Shown: positions 17,179 through 25,097 of the stretch, piece by piece
Numbering within the stretch: the stretch's first letter is position 1
How the letters are laid out: every line of letters starts with the position of its first letter
DNA from: a virus
Reading direction: 5' to 3' (one strand)
Virus record (IMG/VR): IMGVR_UViG_3300027850_000003
Location: 62,001-126,000 of that record
Length of the DNA: 64,000 nt
Made by a program: the position numbers and the translations under genes
Notes under the pieces: model-generated
Told to the model about the DNA's origin: nothing
The model's input: the letters and a program-made list of their open reading frames with translations, nothing else
Database searches by the model: none

Positions 17179-18735
17179 ATGGTTGTATTTAGCTTATTAT
17201 TAGAAAAATGTGGAGAGGATTACTATTACCGGTATATAAGTGACAAGATTACTTACTATATTCCGTCTTATAAAATAGATAAACTTAATCAAGATGTAAA
17301 AGATACTGATAGCTTTAAGGAGTATCATTATTCAGTAAATGTTAGAGATTTTTTAAATAATGTATATAAGTTAGGTGAGTATACTCTTAATACTACTGTT
17401 ACTGATATTCGTAATAAAAAAGATATAGAGTTAACTTTCTTTGGCTATAAGTACAATGAATTTATTGTAGTAGTTGGTACTCAAAAAGTAGATGACTTAC
17501 TACAAGAGACATTATTTAAAGAGGATTATATATTTCTTGTTCGATGGTTTAGTAGTAAAGAAGATACTATAGATGATATTTCAGATAATGTAACTTCTTT
17601 ACTAGGTTATACAAAAGAGGAGTTATTATCTAAGCCTTATTTAGAGTTTATTCATCCTGAAGATAAAGAGACTTTCATTAAAGAGTTAACTAAATATGTA
17701 GTAGATAAGACTCCTTCTTTTTATCAAAAATATCGTTTAATAAGTAGCTTAGGAAAACCTATTAGTATTTTAGACCATTCTTGTGTAATTACTAATAGTG
17801 AAGGTAGTTCTATAGTTGGTTATTTAAGAGATATTACTTTAGAAATTGAAATGTCTAGTAAATTAAAAGAATTAACTAACTTGGATGAGGAAGGTTTTAA
17901 TAGTGGAGCAGTTATAAATATTGAATGGAATAAATATTATAAGGTTACTCGTTGGAATAAGGAAGCTGCTAATATACTAGGTTGGACTAATGATTCAGTA
18001 ATAGATAAACATATCTCAGAACTTAAATTATTTAACGATGAAGATGTTACTAAAATTGAAGGTCAAGTTGATAGGCTAATTAATCGAGAAGTTGAAAATA
18101 TAATTAGTAGCTTTAAAATAACTAAAAAAGACGGCTCAATATTAAATACTAAATGGTCTAATAGGGCAATAAATAGAAAGGGGGATACTAGAGTTCTTTC
18201 TACTGTAGTAGACCAAAGCCAAGAAGCTCTTTTAACTATGAGGTTAGATGAGGTACAGGAAAGGTCTGATTTGTTACTTCAAACTTTATTTAATACTAAT
18301 AATGTTTCTAATGAGGTATTTGGTAAATTAGTGCATAGTCCTCTTACTGCTAACCCTGAAAGTCTAATAAAAGCTGAAATTCTTATTCGTAAATTAGAAG
18401 AAGAAATTACTCGACTTAATAACACTGTTTTTTATAATAATGATAATAATTTACTTAATGATGTAGCTTTCCTTAAAAAAGAAGATTACTTATTCAATGA
18501 AAAATTAGTTAGACTAGAAGAGCAGAATAAAGAGTTATCTTTTAAATTAGAAAGTTTACTAAATATTAATGTGCTTACTTTTTTAAAGAATTTAAGTAGT
18601 AAAAATCTACTAGCAGCTATGATTATTAGTTACATAGTATTTGGGCAATTGATACCTGCTATTTATCCTTCAATTATTAAACCTACTATTACTAATATAA
18701 ATAAAGAAGTTAGACAATTAACAGGACAAGACTAA
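17179..18735 (+). CDS. PAS-domain protein with C-terminal coiled coil and membrane segment
   Basis: The 518-residue protein has at least two PAS domains. The first is at about 118-222 (LLGYTKEELL, FIHPEDKETF, then a PAC-like VGYLRDITLE). The second is at about 243-348 (VTRWNKEAANILGWT, ITKKDGSILN, VVDQSQEA). Residues 1-110 may be a third, degenerate one. Residues 350-465 form a coiled coil and 476-500 a transmembrane segment. There is no kinase, cyclase or other output domain. PAS domains sense ligands, redox or light, or mediate dimerisation. Such a protein inside a phage neck/tail operon is very unusual. Role unknown. Confidence 0.75.
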   Translation: MVVFSLLLEKCGEDYYYRYISDKITYYIPSYKIDKLNQDVKDTDSFKEYHYSVNVRDFLNNVYKLGEYTLNTTVTDIRNKKDIELTFFGYKYNEFIVVVGTQKVDDLLQETLFKEDYIFLVRWFSSKEDTIDDISDNVTSLLGYTKEELLSKPYLEFIHPEDKETFIKELTKYVVDKTPSFYQKYRLISSLGKPISILDHSCVITNSEGSSIVGYLRDITLEIEMSSKLKELTNLDEEGFNSGAVINIEWNKYYKVTRWNKEAANILGWTNDSVIDKHISELKLFNDEDVTKIEGQVDRLINREVENIISSFKITKKDGSILNTKWSNRAINRKGDTRVLSTVVDQSQEALLTMRLDEVQERSDLLLQTLFNTNNVSNEVFGKLVHSPLTANPESLIKAEILIRKLEEEITRLNNTVFYNNDNNLLNDVAFLKKEDYLFNEKLVRLEEQNKELSFKLESLLNINVLTFLKNLSSKNLLAAMIISYIVFGQLIPAIYPSIIKPTITNINKEVRQLTGQD

Positions 18736-18736
18736 T

Positions 18737-18943
18737 ATGAAATTAAAACTAGCAGAGTTCAGTAAGACTAATGCTCAGGGGCGAAAAAGGTACAAAAGAA
18801 AACTTAAGCTTAAACCTAAAATTACTAATGACCCTTTAGCTACTAAAGATAGTAGAGATAAAGTTAAAACAAGTGTTCAAGTAGTACGAGAAGGTCGTAA
18901 ATGGATTAATACAGGAGTAAGTATTGGGAGATTCCTTAAATAA
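18737..18943 (+). CDS. Small basic protein (68 aa)
   Basis: Very basic (GRKRYKRKLKLKPK), no hydrophobic segment. It starts KLKLAEFSKTN, where LAE-F-S matches the xxEF(S/G/N) motif seen in other head-region proteins. Likely nucleic-acid binding by composition only. It starts one base after the PAS gene stop and ends in a TAATG overlap with the gp36-like gene. Confidence 0.55.
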   Translation: MKLKLAEFSKTNAQGRKRYKRKLKLKPKITNDPLATKDSRDKVKTSVQVVREGRKWINTGVSIGRFLK

Positions 18944-19530
18944 TGTATAAATATATAACAGTAGAAAAGATTCAAAGGAGACTAGGTAGAAGAGCTAATG
19001 TATTTACTAACTCACTTATTCCTAGTGATAATGTCTCGGTAATATCTAGTAATTTAGATACAGAACTAATACATGATTTAATTATTAGAAATGAGGCTTT
19101 GATAGATACATATTTCGGGATGCTTTATGCTCTTCCAATTGACTTAAGAGATGTTCCACTAATTGAGCCAATATTAGAGGGATTCGTTATTAATGATTTA
19201 ATGATGTCTCTTTATGACCAAGGAATGATTGCTTCACTTGGAGGAGATGGTGGGTTTGGTTCTACTATTTATCAGAAAGCTAAAGAGTTATTGAAAGGAT
19301 ATTTTATAGGTTCTGGTATTTATATTCCAGGTATCTTTGCCCCAGAAGATAATGCAATGAAAGAAGCCTACCCATTACTATTACCTTATACTCCTAGATT
19401 AACAGAGAGGAGAGATAATATTACTAGGAGCTATACTCTTATAGGTAATTATCAGAAAAATAGAAGTAACATGGAATTTGATTTTACAAATAATAAAAAA
19501 GTATTTGGGGTAGAAGACAGATTATGGTAA
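18943..19530 (+). CDS. Head-tail connector, Mu gp36-like (DUF1320)
   Basis: The 195-residue protein has the helical pattern of the Mu gp36/DUF1320 connector: an N-terminal segment, then EALIDTYFGMLYALPI and a helix with INDLMMSLYDQG. These proteins form a ring below the portal or aid head-tail joining. The C-terminal 60 residues are an extension with no recognised domain. Start is coupled by TAATG. Confidence 0.65.
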   Translation: MYKYITVEKIQRRLGRRANVFTNSLIPSDNVSVISSNLDTELIHDLIIRNEALIDTYFGMLYALPIDLRDVPLIEPILEGFVINDLMMSLYDQGMIASLGGDGGFGSTIYQKAKELLKGYFIGSGIYIPGIFAPEDNAMKEAYPLLLPYTPRLTERRDNITRSYTLIGNYQKNRSNMEFDFTNNKKVFGVEDRLW

Positions 19531-19661
19531 TTTATTTTATTGGTACTGGACTAACTGGGGCAACTTTATTAACCGCTAAAAAACTAGATGATGCTAATGA
19601 ATCTGGCAAACTTAGAGACTGGGGAAGTAAATCAGGATTAAACAAATATAAGAAGAAATAA
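19524..19661 (+). CDS. Small membrane-anchored basic protein (45 aa)
   Basis: Overlaps the connector gene by 7 bases. Translation gives one hydrophobic N-terminal segment (VIYFIGTGLTGATLLTA) followed by a hydrophilic, lysine-rich C-terminus (LNKYKKK). Tight packing, a normal ATG and the fit to the basic-membrane protein theme of this region support it. No family. Confidence 0.5.
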   Translation: MVIYFIGTGLTGATLLTAKKLDDANESGKLRDWGSKSGLNKYKKK

Positions 19662-19665
19662 AATT

Positions 19666-20013
19666 ATGATTCAATTTACATATATGGGTGAGTTTTCTAC
19701 TGCTAACTTTGGTAAAGATAGTAATCAAAAGAAATGGGATGATGATGATTATGTAACTATGGATTTCAAAGGTAAAGGTGGAGTAGGAAAAAAGAGATTA
19801 AAAGTAGTACCTAATATAAAGACAGATATGGTATTAACTGGTGGTTTATTTGGAGGTCTTGGCGCACTAACACAAGCTAATAAAGGATGGAAACGTAAAC
19901 TAGCAGGAGGTCTTATCGGTACTGTAGCAGGTGCAGGTGGAGCCTATTTAGGTAGAAAAAGAATGAGAGATATAGATGGGCGTTCTGATAAAGGTAAAAA
20001 GAGAATGAAATAA
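19666..20013 (+). CDS. Basic protein with glycine-rich segments and RSDKGKKRMK tail
   Basis: A 115-residue basic protein. The N-terminus is FTYMGEFSTANFGKDS, including an MGEFS motif. The middle has two glycine-rich hydrophobic segments (MVLTGGLFGGLGALTQ and LAGGLIGTVAGAGGAYLG). It ends RSDKGKKRMK, nearly the same as the tail of the 10475 protein and the 27-residue peptide at 28191. Likely a member of a virion-internal or membrane-inserting group (inference). Confidence 0.65.
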   Translation: MIQFTYMGEFSTANFGKDSNQKKWDDDDYVTMDFKGKGGVGKKRLKVVPNIKTDMVLTGGLFGGLGALTQANKGWKRKLAGGLIGTVAGAGGAYLGRKRMRDIDGRSDKGKKRMK

Positions 20014-20014
20014 T

Positions 20015-20539
20015 ATGGAAACTGAATCTTATAAAAACAATTCAAAGAAAGTAGATAAAATATTTAATTGGCAAACTGACCATCAAGGAACTATAAGGAA
20101 TAATACTTGCCACTTAGAGATATATTCTCCTCTATATGATTTTGATGTTACCTCTCAACGAATAAAGGAAAAACGAAGATATCTTAATAGTAAAGAATAT
20201 GAATTAGTTATTTGCAATGACTTTAATGATCATGTATCAGGTTCAATATCTACTGAACTCTATCCCTTAGTATCAAAAGTAGTTGCTGATAATATCTTAT
20301 TAATTCCTCATACTATTTGGATTAACAGATATGAGGAACATCATGAAGGTCTATTTACATTTGAATACTCTATCTCTCTAGTAGATATTGATAATAACTA
20401 TATAGGAAATCAAAGTTTTACTTATTACTCTATATGGCAAAATGAGTTAGATTATTTAATTACTGGGAATCCTGTAGAGCTTAGACAAGTATGTTCCTCT
20501 GGTTGGAATAAGCTATACGAGAGATGGAAAAATAAATGA
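20015..20539 (+). CDS. Hypothetical protein (174 aa)
   Basis: A 174-residue mixed alpha/beta protein, no recognised family. It starts right after the previous stop and is the last gene before a hairpin and a probable new promoter region. By position it may be a neck or tail accessory protein. Confidence 0.5.
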   Translation: METESYKNNSKKVDKIFNWQTDHQGTIRNNTCHLEIYSPLYDFDVTSQRIKEKRRYLNSKEYELVICNDFNDHVSGSISTELYPLVSKVVADNILLIPHTIWINRYEEHHEGLFTFEYSISLVDIDNNYIGNQSFTYYSIWQNELDYLITGNPVELRQVCSSGWNKLYERWKNK

Positions 20540-20554
20540 TTCCTAAAGTGAATA

Positions 20555-20587
20555 ATACTAAATATCTAGTCTTATTTAATTTAGTAT
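20555..20587. other. Intergenic hairpin before tail-associated genes
   Basis: ATACTAAA (20555-20562) pairs perfectly with TTTAGTAT (20580-20587) around a 17-base loop. No T-run follows, so it is not a classic terminator. The A/T-rich sequence after it (GTATAAAGATAAAGTATAAA) may hold the promoter of the 20627 gene. Confidence 0.35.
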
Positions 20588-20626
20588 AAAGATAAAGTAT
20601 AAAAATAATAATATCAATTTTCAATT

Positions 20627-21457
20627 ATGGCAGATAATAAAAGTCCGTTACAAGCTACTAATCTTCTCAGGTTTTTTACTGGGGAATTAGTTACATCTCC
20701 TCTAAATAATAATCTATTTATTGGTCTATCTACTACTCTTCCTACTGCTGCTGGTGGTAACTTTACTGAGCCTGCACCATCTACTGGTTATGCAAAAGTA
20801 CAGTATCCAACTGGGGTATCTTATTTCTCTGAGCCAGTTAATCGTACTTGTTTTAACCAACAACTTATTCGATTTAATGACGCTTTAACTCAGTATCCTA
20901 CTATTGTTGCTATTGGTCTATTTGATCAATCCTCAGATACTGTACCTATTTACTTTGGACATATCGATCAAGGAATGAGTATTGAAATAGGAGATGCGCT
21001 ATATTTCCCCCCTGGTAAAGTTATCGTTAAAGAAACTCAGTCTACCTTTGTTAAGTCAGATTTTCTAGCTCACTCTCAGTTGAAGTTATTGAGAAATGAA
21101 ACATTTGAGACTCCTGCTGAAGTATTTTTAGCTCTAGGTACTAAGACTCCTACTAATAATGGAGATATTGGTGAACTTGTAGCATCTAACTCACCTGGTT
21201 ATATTCGAGTTCCTATTCCTTGTAATTCTACTAACTGGCAGATTATAGGTAGACAAGCTAGAAATTTAATGGAAATTATTTATCCTGCTGCTAACAACGC
21301 ACCTTGGGAACCTATTAAATCTTTTGCATTACATAGAAGTGCTACTGGTGTTGGTAATATGCTTTACTGTGGAGCATTCGGCCCTAACAATACTAAAGTA
21401 ATTAACTCTTTAGATATTGCTAGAGTTCCTATTAGTGCAATTACTGTCACTGAGTAA
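20627..21457 (+). CDS. Tail-associated protein with two tandem homologous domains
   Basis: The 276-residue protein contains an internal duplication. LLRFFTGELVTSPLNNNLFI...LPT...GYAKVQYP in the first half aligns with LKLLRNETFETPAEVFLAL...TPT...GYIRVPIP in the second. Each half ends with a beta segment. This domain type occurs in phage tail fibre or virion proteins as a beta sandwich. Position suggests a tail or neck appendage. Exact role unknown. Confidence 0.55.
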   Translation: MADNKSPLQATNLLRFFTGELVTSPLNNNLFIGLSTTLPTAAGGNFTEPAPSTGYAKVQYPTGVSYFSEPVNRTCFNQQLIRFNDALTQYPTIVAIGLFDQSSDTVPIYFGHIDQGMSIEIGDALYFPPGKVIVKETQSTFVKSDFLAHSQLKLLRNETFETPAEVFLALGTKTPTNNGDIGELVASNSPGYIRVPIPCNSTNWQIIGRQARNLMEIIYPAANNAPWEPIKSFALHRSATGVGNMLYCGAFGPNNTKVINSLDIARVPISAITVTE

Positions 21458-21469
21458 AGGAGTAATTAA

Positions 21470-22378
21470 ATGACTGATTACGCATTACAAGCTACTATTT
21501 ATACTGATAATTCTAAAATGGAGATATCAGATATGAGTTATGACAGAGCAGGAGTAGCGACTATAGAGACAGATAGTAGTGAAATGAGTATTAGTGATGT
21601 AAAATATACTAGAGCAATGACTGCTAATATCTATACTGATAAGAGTAAAATTGAAGCTATTCTTACTAAGCTTACTGCTTATATCTCTACTATTTATACC
21701 GACAAGAGTTCTATCACTCTAAGACTACAAAAGGATACTGCTTCATCTGCTAGCATTAATATCCCTGAAGCTAAAACTAATATTTTTTTAACTGCTTTAC
21801 GATATACTCAAGCTACTATTTCTTCTGGTTTTGATACTGGAATGAAAATAATTATGAAGGTTGATAGAGCATTAAGTAGTGTAATGGAAGTTGATAGCTC
21901 TTCTTTTAATATTAGTACCTTAGAAAGAGATATTCTTACTGAAGCTCCTACTGGTCAAACTTACGTGATTATTAAAGGAGTAGATGTATCTCTTAATGGT
22001 TACTCGTTAGCTAGAAACTCAGTTCATGCTATCAATATTCTAATTTATGGGAATAGATTAACTAGAGAAGGAACTCATTTAGAATTTATAGTTAAACGAA
22101 ATATTTCTGACCCTGATGATAGTGCAGTAATTTATAACACTACTATCAATGGACAAGGGATTAAGTTTATCCAAGTGATAAATATTCCTGAAACTACTCT
22201 TAAAGAATACAAAGCTCAAATTCAATTGAAAGAGTCTGATTTCTATCTAATCAGTCAACAAAGACCTATTAAACTATACTATGAAGTCCGAGTAATTGAT
22301 TCATTAGATGGTCGTTATCCTCCAGTAGAAGCAGGTTATTTTAATCTCACTACTACCCTAATTGAAAATAGATTCTAG
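21470..22378 (+). CDS. Beta-repeat virion protein (IYTDxS repeats)
   Basis: The first ~165 residues of 302 consist of degenerate repeats of about 22-25 residues. These include IYTDNSKMEI, IETDSSEMSI, IYTDKSKIEA and IYTDKSSITL, suggesting a solenoid or stacked beta hairpins. The C-terminal 130 residues form a separate beta domain. Likely a virion spike or fibre; no family recognised. It follows the duplicated-domain protein by 12 bases, with AAAGGAG as a rare SD-like leader. Confidence 0.55.
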   Translation: MTDYALQATIYTDNSKMEISDMSYDRAGVATIETDSSEMSISDVKYTRAMTANIYTDKSKIEAILTKLTAYISTIYTDKSSITLRLQKDTASSASINIPEAKTNIFLTALRYTQATISSGFDTGMKIIMKVDRALSSVMEVDSSSFNISTLERDILTEAPTGQTYVIIKGVDVSLNGYSLARNSVHAINILIYGNRLTREGTHLEFIVKRNISDPDDSAVIYNTTINGQGIKFIQVINIPETTLKEYKAQIQLKESDFYLISQQRPIKLYYEVRVIDSLDGRYPPVEAGYFNLTTTLIENRF

Positions 22379-22404
22379 GATGAAAATATCTTAAGGTAAT
22401 TATC

Positions 22405-22989
22405 ATGGTAACTCTTTCAGCAGATTTTTCTGGGATGGATGGATTAAGTAAAAAGTTCCAAAACGCATTGAAAAGAAGAAAAGACCTAACTCCTCTTGAA
22501 TTAGGTATTAAAGAAGTCTTAGTAGAAGATGTTAAATTACGTTTCGCTACTGCTCCTCTAACTAACAAAGGGGGAATAGCTCATGGGAACGTTTATTGGA
22601 GTGCAATGTCTCCTAATTGGTTGGCTACTCATCCTGAAAGAATGGGAAAACCATTACTAACAGATACTAAGAAACTGCTTAACTCTTTAATTGTTGGGAA
22701 CGACGACTCAATCTTCAGTATTAATAGAGAGGGGTTTGAATTTGGTACTAAAGTTAAATATGCTAAAGATCATCAACCAGACTCTATTGGTACTTCTATC
22801 CCTTTATCTCTGCTACAAGATGAAAGAGTTTCTACCATGTTCAGAAACGAAGGGAAGCTACCTCCTAGACCTTTTCTATTTATTCATGAGTCTCTTAATA
22901 CTGAGTTAGTAGACGTTATCTCAGAGTTTATATTAACTGGGGAAACACATATTAGAACTAAATCTGATGTTAAGGAGATGAAAGAATAA
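22405..22989 (+). CDS. Virion morphogenesis / tail completion protein (Mu gpG/HK97 gp10-like)
   Basis: The 194-residue protein has the pattern of the phage virion morphogenesis family: a helical N-terminus, PLLTDTKKLLNSLIV, FGTKVKYAKDHQPDS, and LPPRPFLF near the C-terminus. Relatives join head and tail. The TAATG overlap couples it to the next gene, as expected for neck/tail-terminator pairs. Confidence 0.65.
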   Translation: MVTLSADFSGMDGLSKKFQNALKRRKDLTPLELGIKEVLVEDVKLRFATAPLTNKGGIAHGNVYWSAMSPNWLATHPERMGKPLLTDTKKLLNSLIVGNDDSIFSINREGFEFGTKVKYAKDHQPDSIGTSIPLSLLQDERVSTMFRNEGKLPPRPFLFIHESLNTELVDVISEFILTGETHIRTKSDVKEMKE

Positions 22990-23537
22990 TGGAAAACTCA
23001 CTATCTCCTAGAGTAATTGAGAAGTTAATAGAGAAAGAGAATTTAGGTAGTACACAAAAATATTCTGCTAATTTAGTTATTACTCCTAACTTAGATGAAT
23101 CAGTTGACTATATAGCTAGATATCTTTTTGAACATATCAATAAAGACTTCTTCTCTTATATAGAGGAAAACCCAGGACTTAGAAGTAGCTTAGGAGAAAT
23201 AGCTGTTAGGAGTTATAGGACTTATGACGCTTATCAAGTATCTACTCCAGAATACCCTCTACTTAAGGTTTACCGAGTATCTGATAATTGGAAACCTCAA
23301 AAGTTACTAAGAACTTCTTCTATATCTATCTCTTACTCGTTAGTTCTTCCTCAACAAGAAAGGCTAATGTCTCTACTTAACTGGATTAGTTATGAAATTA
23401 GAAAACATCTCTTAAGCCCTAGTTTCAAAGTAAAGATTCTAGAAGATGGAGTTAGAACTCAGTATAGAACAATGATTAATGAGGTAGGACAAGCTATCCA
23501 CTCCTTCTTAAGAGTAGATATAACTATCATAGACTAG
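22989..23537 (+). CDS. Tail terminator candidate
   Basis: A 182-residue alpha/beta protein following the gp10-like gene and preceding the tail tube region, the usual place of the tail terminator. TSSISISYSLVLPQQERLMSLLNWI has the strand-helix alternation of that family, but no diagnostic motif exists. Assignment is mostly from gene order. Confidence 0.45.
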   Translation: MENSLSPRVIEKLIEKENLGSTQKYSANLVITPNLDESVDYIARYLFEHINKDFFSYIEENPGLRSSLGEIAVRSYRTYDAYQVSTPEYPLLKVYRVSDNWKPQKLLRTSSISISYSLVLPQQERLMSLLNWISYEIRKHLLSPSFKVKILEDGVRTQYRTMINEVGQAIHSFLRVDITIID

Positions 23538-23587
23538 CTCAAAATCTAACCACTAAGACTAAATAATAAATAAATAAATATAAAATA

Positions 23588-23950
23588 ATGGCAATTTCAA
23601 TTAATTTTAATAGACCAAAGCTAGTAACCACATTACCAGAAGTAGTATCTCTTACTGCAACTCTAGCAGAAGATACAGCTAATAATCTTTATGCAATAGA
23701 CGTAAAATACACTGTTACCAAAGACGATGCTACTACTGTTATCAAGGTTCTTAAAAGAATCAAAGTAACTCCTGTATTAGTAGGAACTTCAATGAGACTA
23801 GATTTTGTTGAACTCACTTTTCCTCCTACTGCTATTGAAAATCCGCTTGACGCAGCAGCTATTTCTACCTCTCCTGTTACTAGAGGAGGTTCCCAAATTG
23901 ATTTAGACACCTTCCTTACTGGAACTGGTGATCTAAGAAAGAATACCTAA
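23588..23950 (+). CDS. Hypothetical tail protein (120 aa)
   Basis: Beta-rich, Thr/Val-rich 120-residue protein in front of the tail tube gene. No family recognised. It is preceded by a spacer rich in AATAAATA units with no Shine-Dalgarno, like the capsid and tube genes, which hints at high expression. Confidence 0.5.
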   Translation: MAISINFNRPKLVTTLPEVVSLTATLAEDTANNLYAIDVKYTVTKDDATTVIKVLKRIKVTPVLVGTSMRLDFVELTFPPTAIENPLDAAAISTSPVTRGGSQIDLDTFLTGTGDLRKNT

Positions 23951-23985
23951 TAAATAAATAATAAATAATAAAAGAGAAATAATAT

Positions 23986-24747
23986 ATGACAATCGAAAAA
24001 TTTCAATCAACCTTTATTGGTGTTGGTGAATTAAAAATGAGGAGAGTAAAGGATAATCTTGTTTATCACTTGCCTACTCCTATGAATATGGTAGTTGAAC
24101 CTGGAAAGAATGAACGAATTCTTATGGGTAGAAATAAGTTAGGTAGACGAGTAGAGGTTGCCTCCTTCATTGATGCAGAGAACCCTGTACTTAATATCTC
24201 TTATGGGGTAGTTCAACCTGAGTTACTACAATTTAGACTGGGAAATTACTTTGAAACTGTTACTAAGGATCTCTATTTACCTACCTTCTTTGACTTAGCT
24301 AGTGGTGGGACTTTTCCTGCTGTTCAAGCTCCTTCATTAGGTCACTCAGTAATTAACGGAGCAGATGCTATTGCGTCTATTAAACGTCCAGATGGAACCT
24401 CTCAGGCTTTAGTAGAAGGACCAGATTTTACTATTGGTGCTGGTGGACAAGTAACATTCTCTGCTGCTCTAGTAGCTGCTAAAGAGACGGTATCAATGCT
24501 TATTCCTTATAATGTCACTGGACTAGGAATTGGTTCGGAAATGATTGGTAGACATGAAGTAGTAGCCACTATTATTGACTCAGAAGGTTATGTATGGTTC
24601 TTTCATGCACCTAATGCTAAGCCGTCCGCTGCTGGAGGTTCTATTGATTTTAGTGCTGAGTCTTTTGATTTACAACTGAAACTATATAACTCTGGTGGAT
24701 GTCAACCGTTTACTTTGATTAAGAGTTCTGATAAGGTTTCTTGTTAA
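23986..24747 (+). CDS. Major tail tube protein candidate
   Basis: The 253-residue protein is beta-rich, with a strand-loop pattern starting GVGELKMRRV and ending in a beta domain. It lies last before a terminator and upstream of the tail chaperone and tape measure (separated by island 1). These features fit a siphophage tail tube subunit. The A/T-only leader suggests strong expression. The insert around residues 110-150 may be a surface domain. No strict family motif confirmed. Confidence 0.55.
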   Translation: MTIEKFQSTFIGVGELKMRRVKDNLVYHLPTPMNMVVEPGKNERILMGRNKLGRRVEVASFIDAENPVLNISYGVVQPELLQFRLGNYFETVTKDLYLPTFFDLASGGTFPAVQAPSLGHSVINGADAIASIKRPDGTSQALVEGPDFTIGAGGQVTFSAALVAAKETVSMLIPYNVTGLGIGSEMIGRHEVVATIIDSEGYVWFFHAPNAKPSAAGGSIDFSAESFDLQLKLYNSGGCQPFTLIKSSDKVSC

Positions 24748-24774
24748 ATTAGTTAAGAGATAAAGAGTTTATTA

Positions 24775-24818
24775 AGCTCCAACGTCTCTTATCTTACGAA
24801 CGAGACTTTAAATATTTT
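24775..24818 (-). repeat. Structured sequence element A, inverted copy of element B
   Basis: Bases 24796-24818 are the exact reverse complement of 57199-57221 (23 of 23). Bases 24775-24790 are the exact reverse complement of 57278-57293 (16 of 16). Between the two blocks there are 5 bases here and 56 in copy B. In both copies GTCTC can pair with GAGAC, so the conserved blocks flank a variable-length loop, as in a structured RNA. It lies between the tail tube gene and its terminator, about 0.3 kb before H1. Confidence 0.6.
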
Positions 24819-24887
24819 GCTAGGTTCCTATTTTATTTAGTAGAATAGTGATAAGAGTATTACACGTTTAACTTTTGTACACTTACT

Positions 24888-24918
24888 AGGGGTTCTGATA
24901 AAGAGCCTCTATTTTTAT
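24888..24918 (+). terminator. Terminator downstream of tail tube gene
   Basis: AGGGGTTCT (24888-24896) pairs with AGAGCCTCT (24902-24910) in a 9-bp stem with two G-T pairs and a GATAA-type loop, followed by ATTTTT. It ends the neck-tail operon before island 1. Confidence 0.75.
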
Positions 24919-24945
24919 GTCTTTATTAGGAAGCATTCTTTTCTA

Positions 24946-25070
24946 TTGACATAATTTCTCTGACATATTTTATAAAACTTGGAATTCAAATATAGCTATA
25001 TATTTCAACTTTTATGTCAGATATATTTTTTTATCTACTTTGACATATTTATTGAAATTAGTGCTATAAT
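24946..25070 (+). promoter_or_regulatory. H1 promoter with repeated TGACATA motifs
   Basis: TTGACA (25040-25045) and TATAAT (25065-25070) form a promoter with a 19-base spacer ahead of H1. TGACATA-type motifs occur at 24947, 24961, 25041 and inverted at 25014-25019, one overlapping the -35 box. The pair at 24961 and 25019 gives a dyad 59 bases long. This looks like an operator array (inference), and the 59-base block is repeated downstream of H1. Confidence 0.55.
24961..25019 (+). repeat. 59-bp direct repeat, left copy, flanking H1
   Basis: This block aligns without gaps to 26906-26964, with about 44 of 59 bases identical by eye. Both begin TGACATATTTTAT and end in TTTTATGTC. The copies lie on either side of H1, the second directly before a helicase relic. 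This suggests tandem duplication of promoter plus gene, or flanking repeats of a mobile unit. Confidence 0.6.
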
Positions 25071-25097
25071 GAATATATTCTATAAAATGTGTCAACT

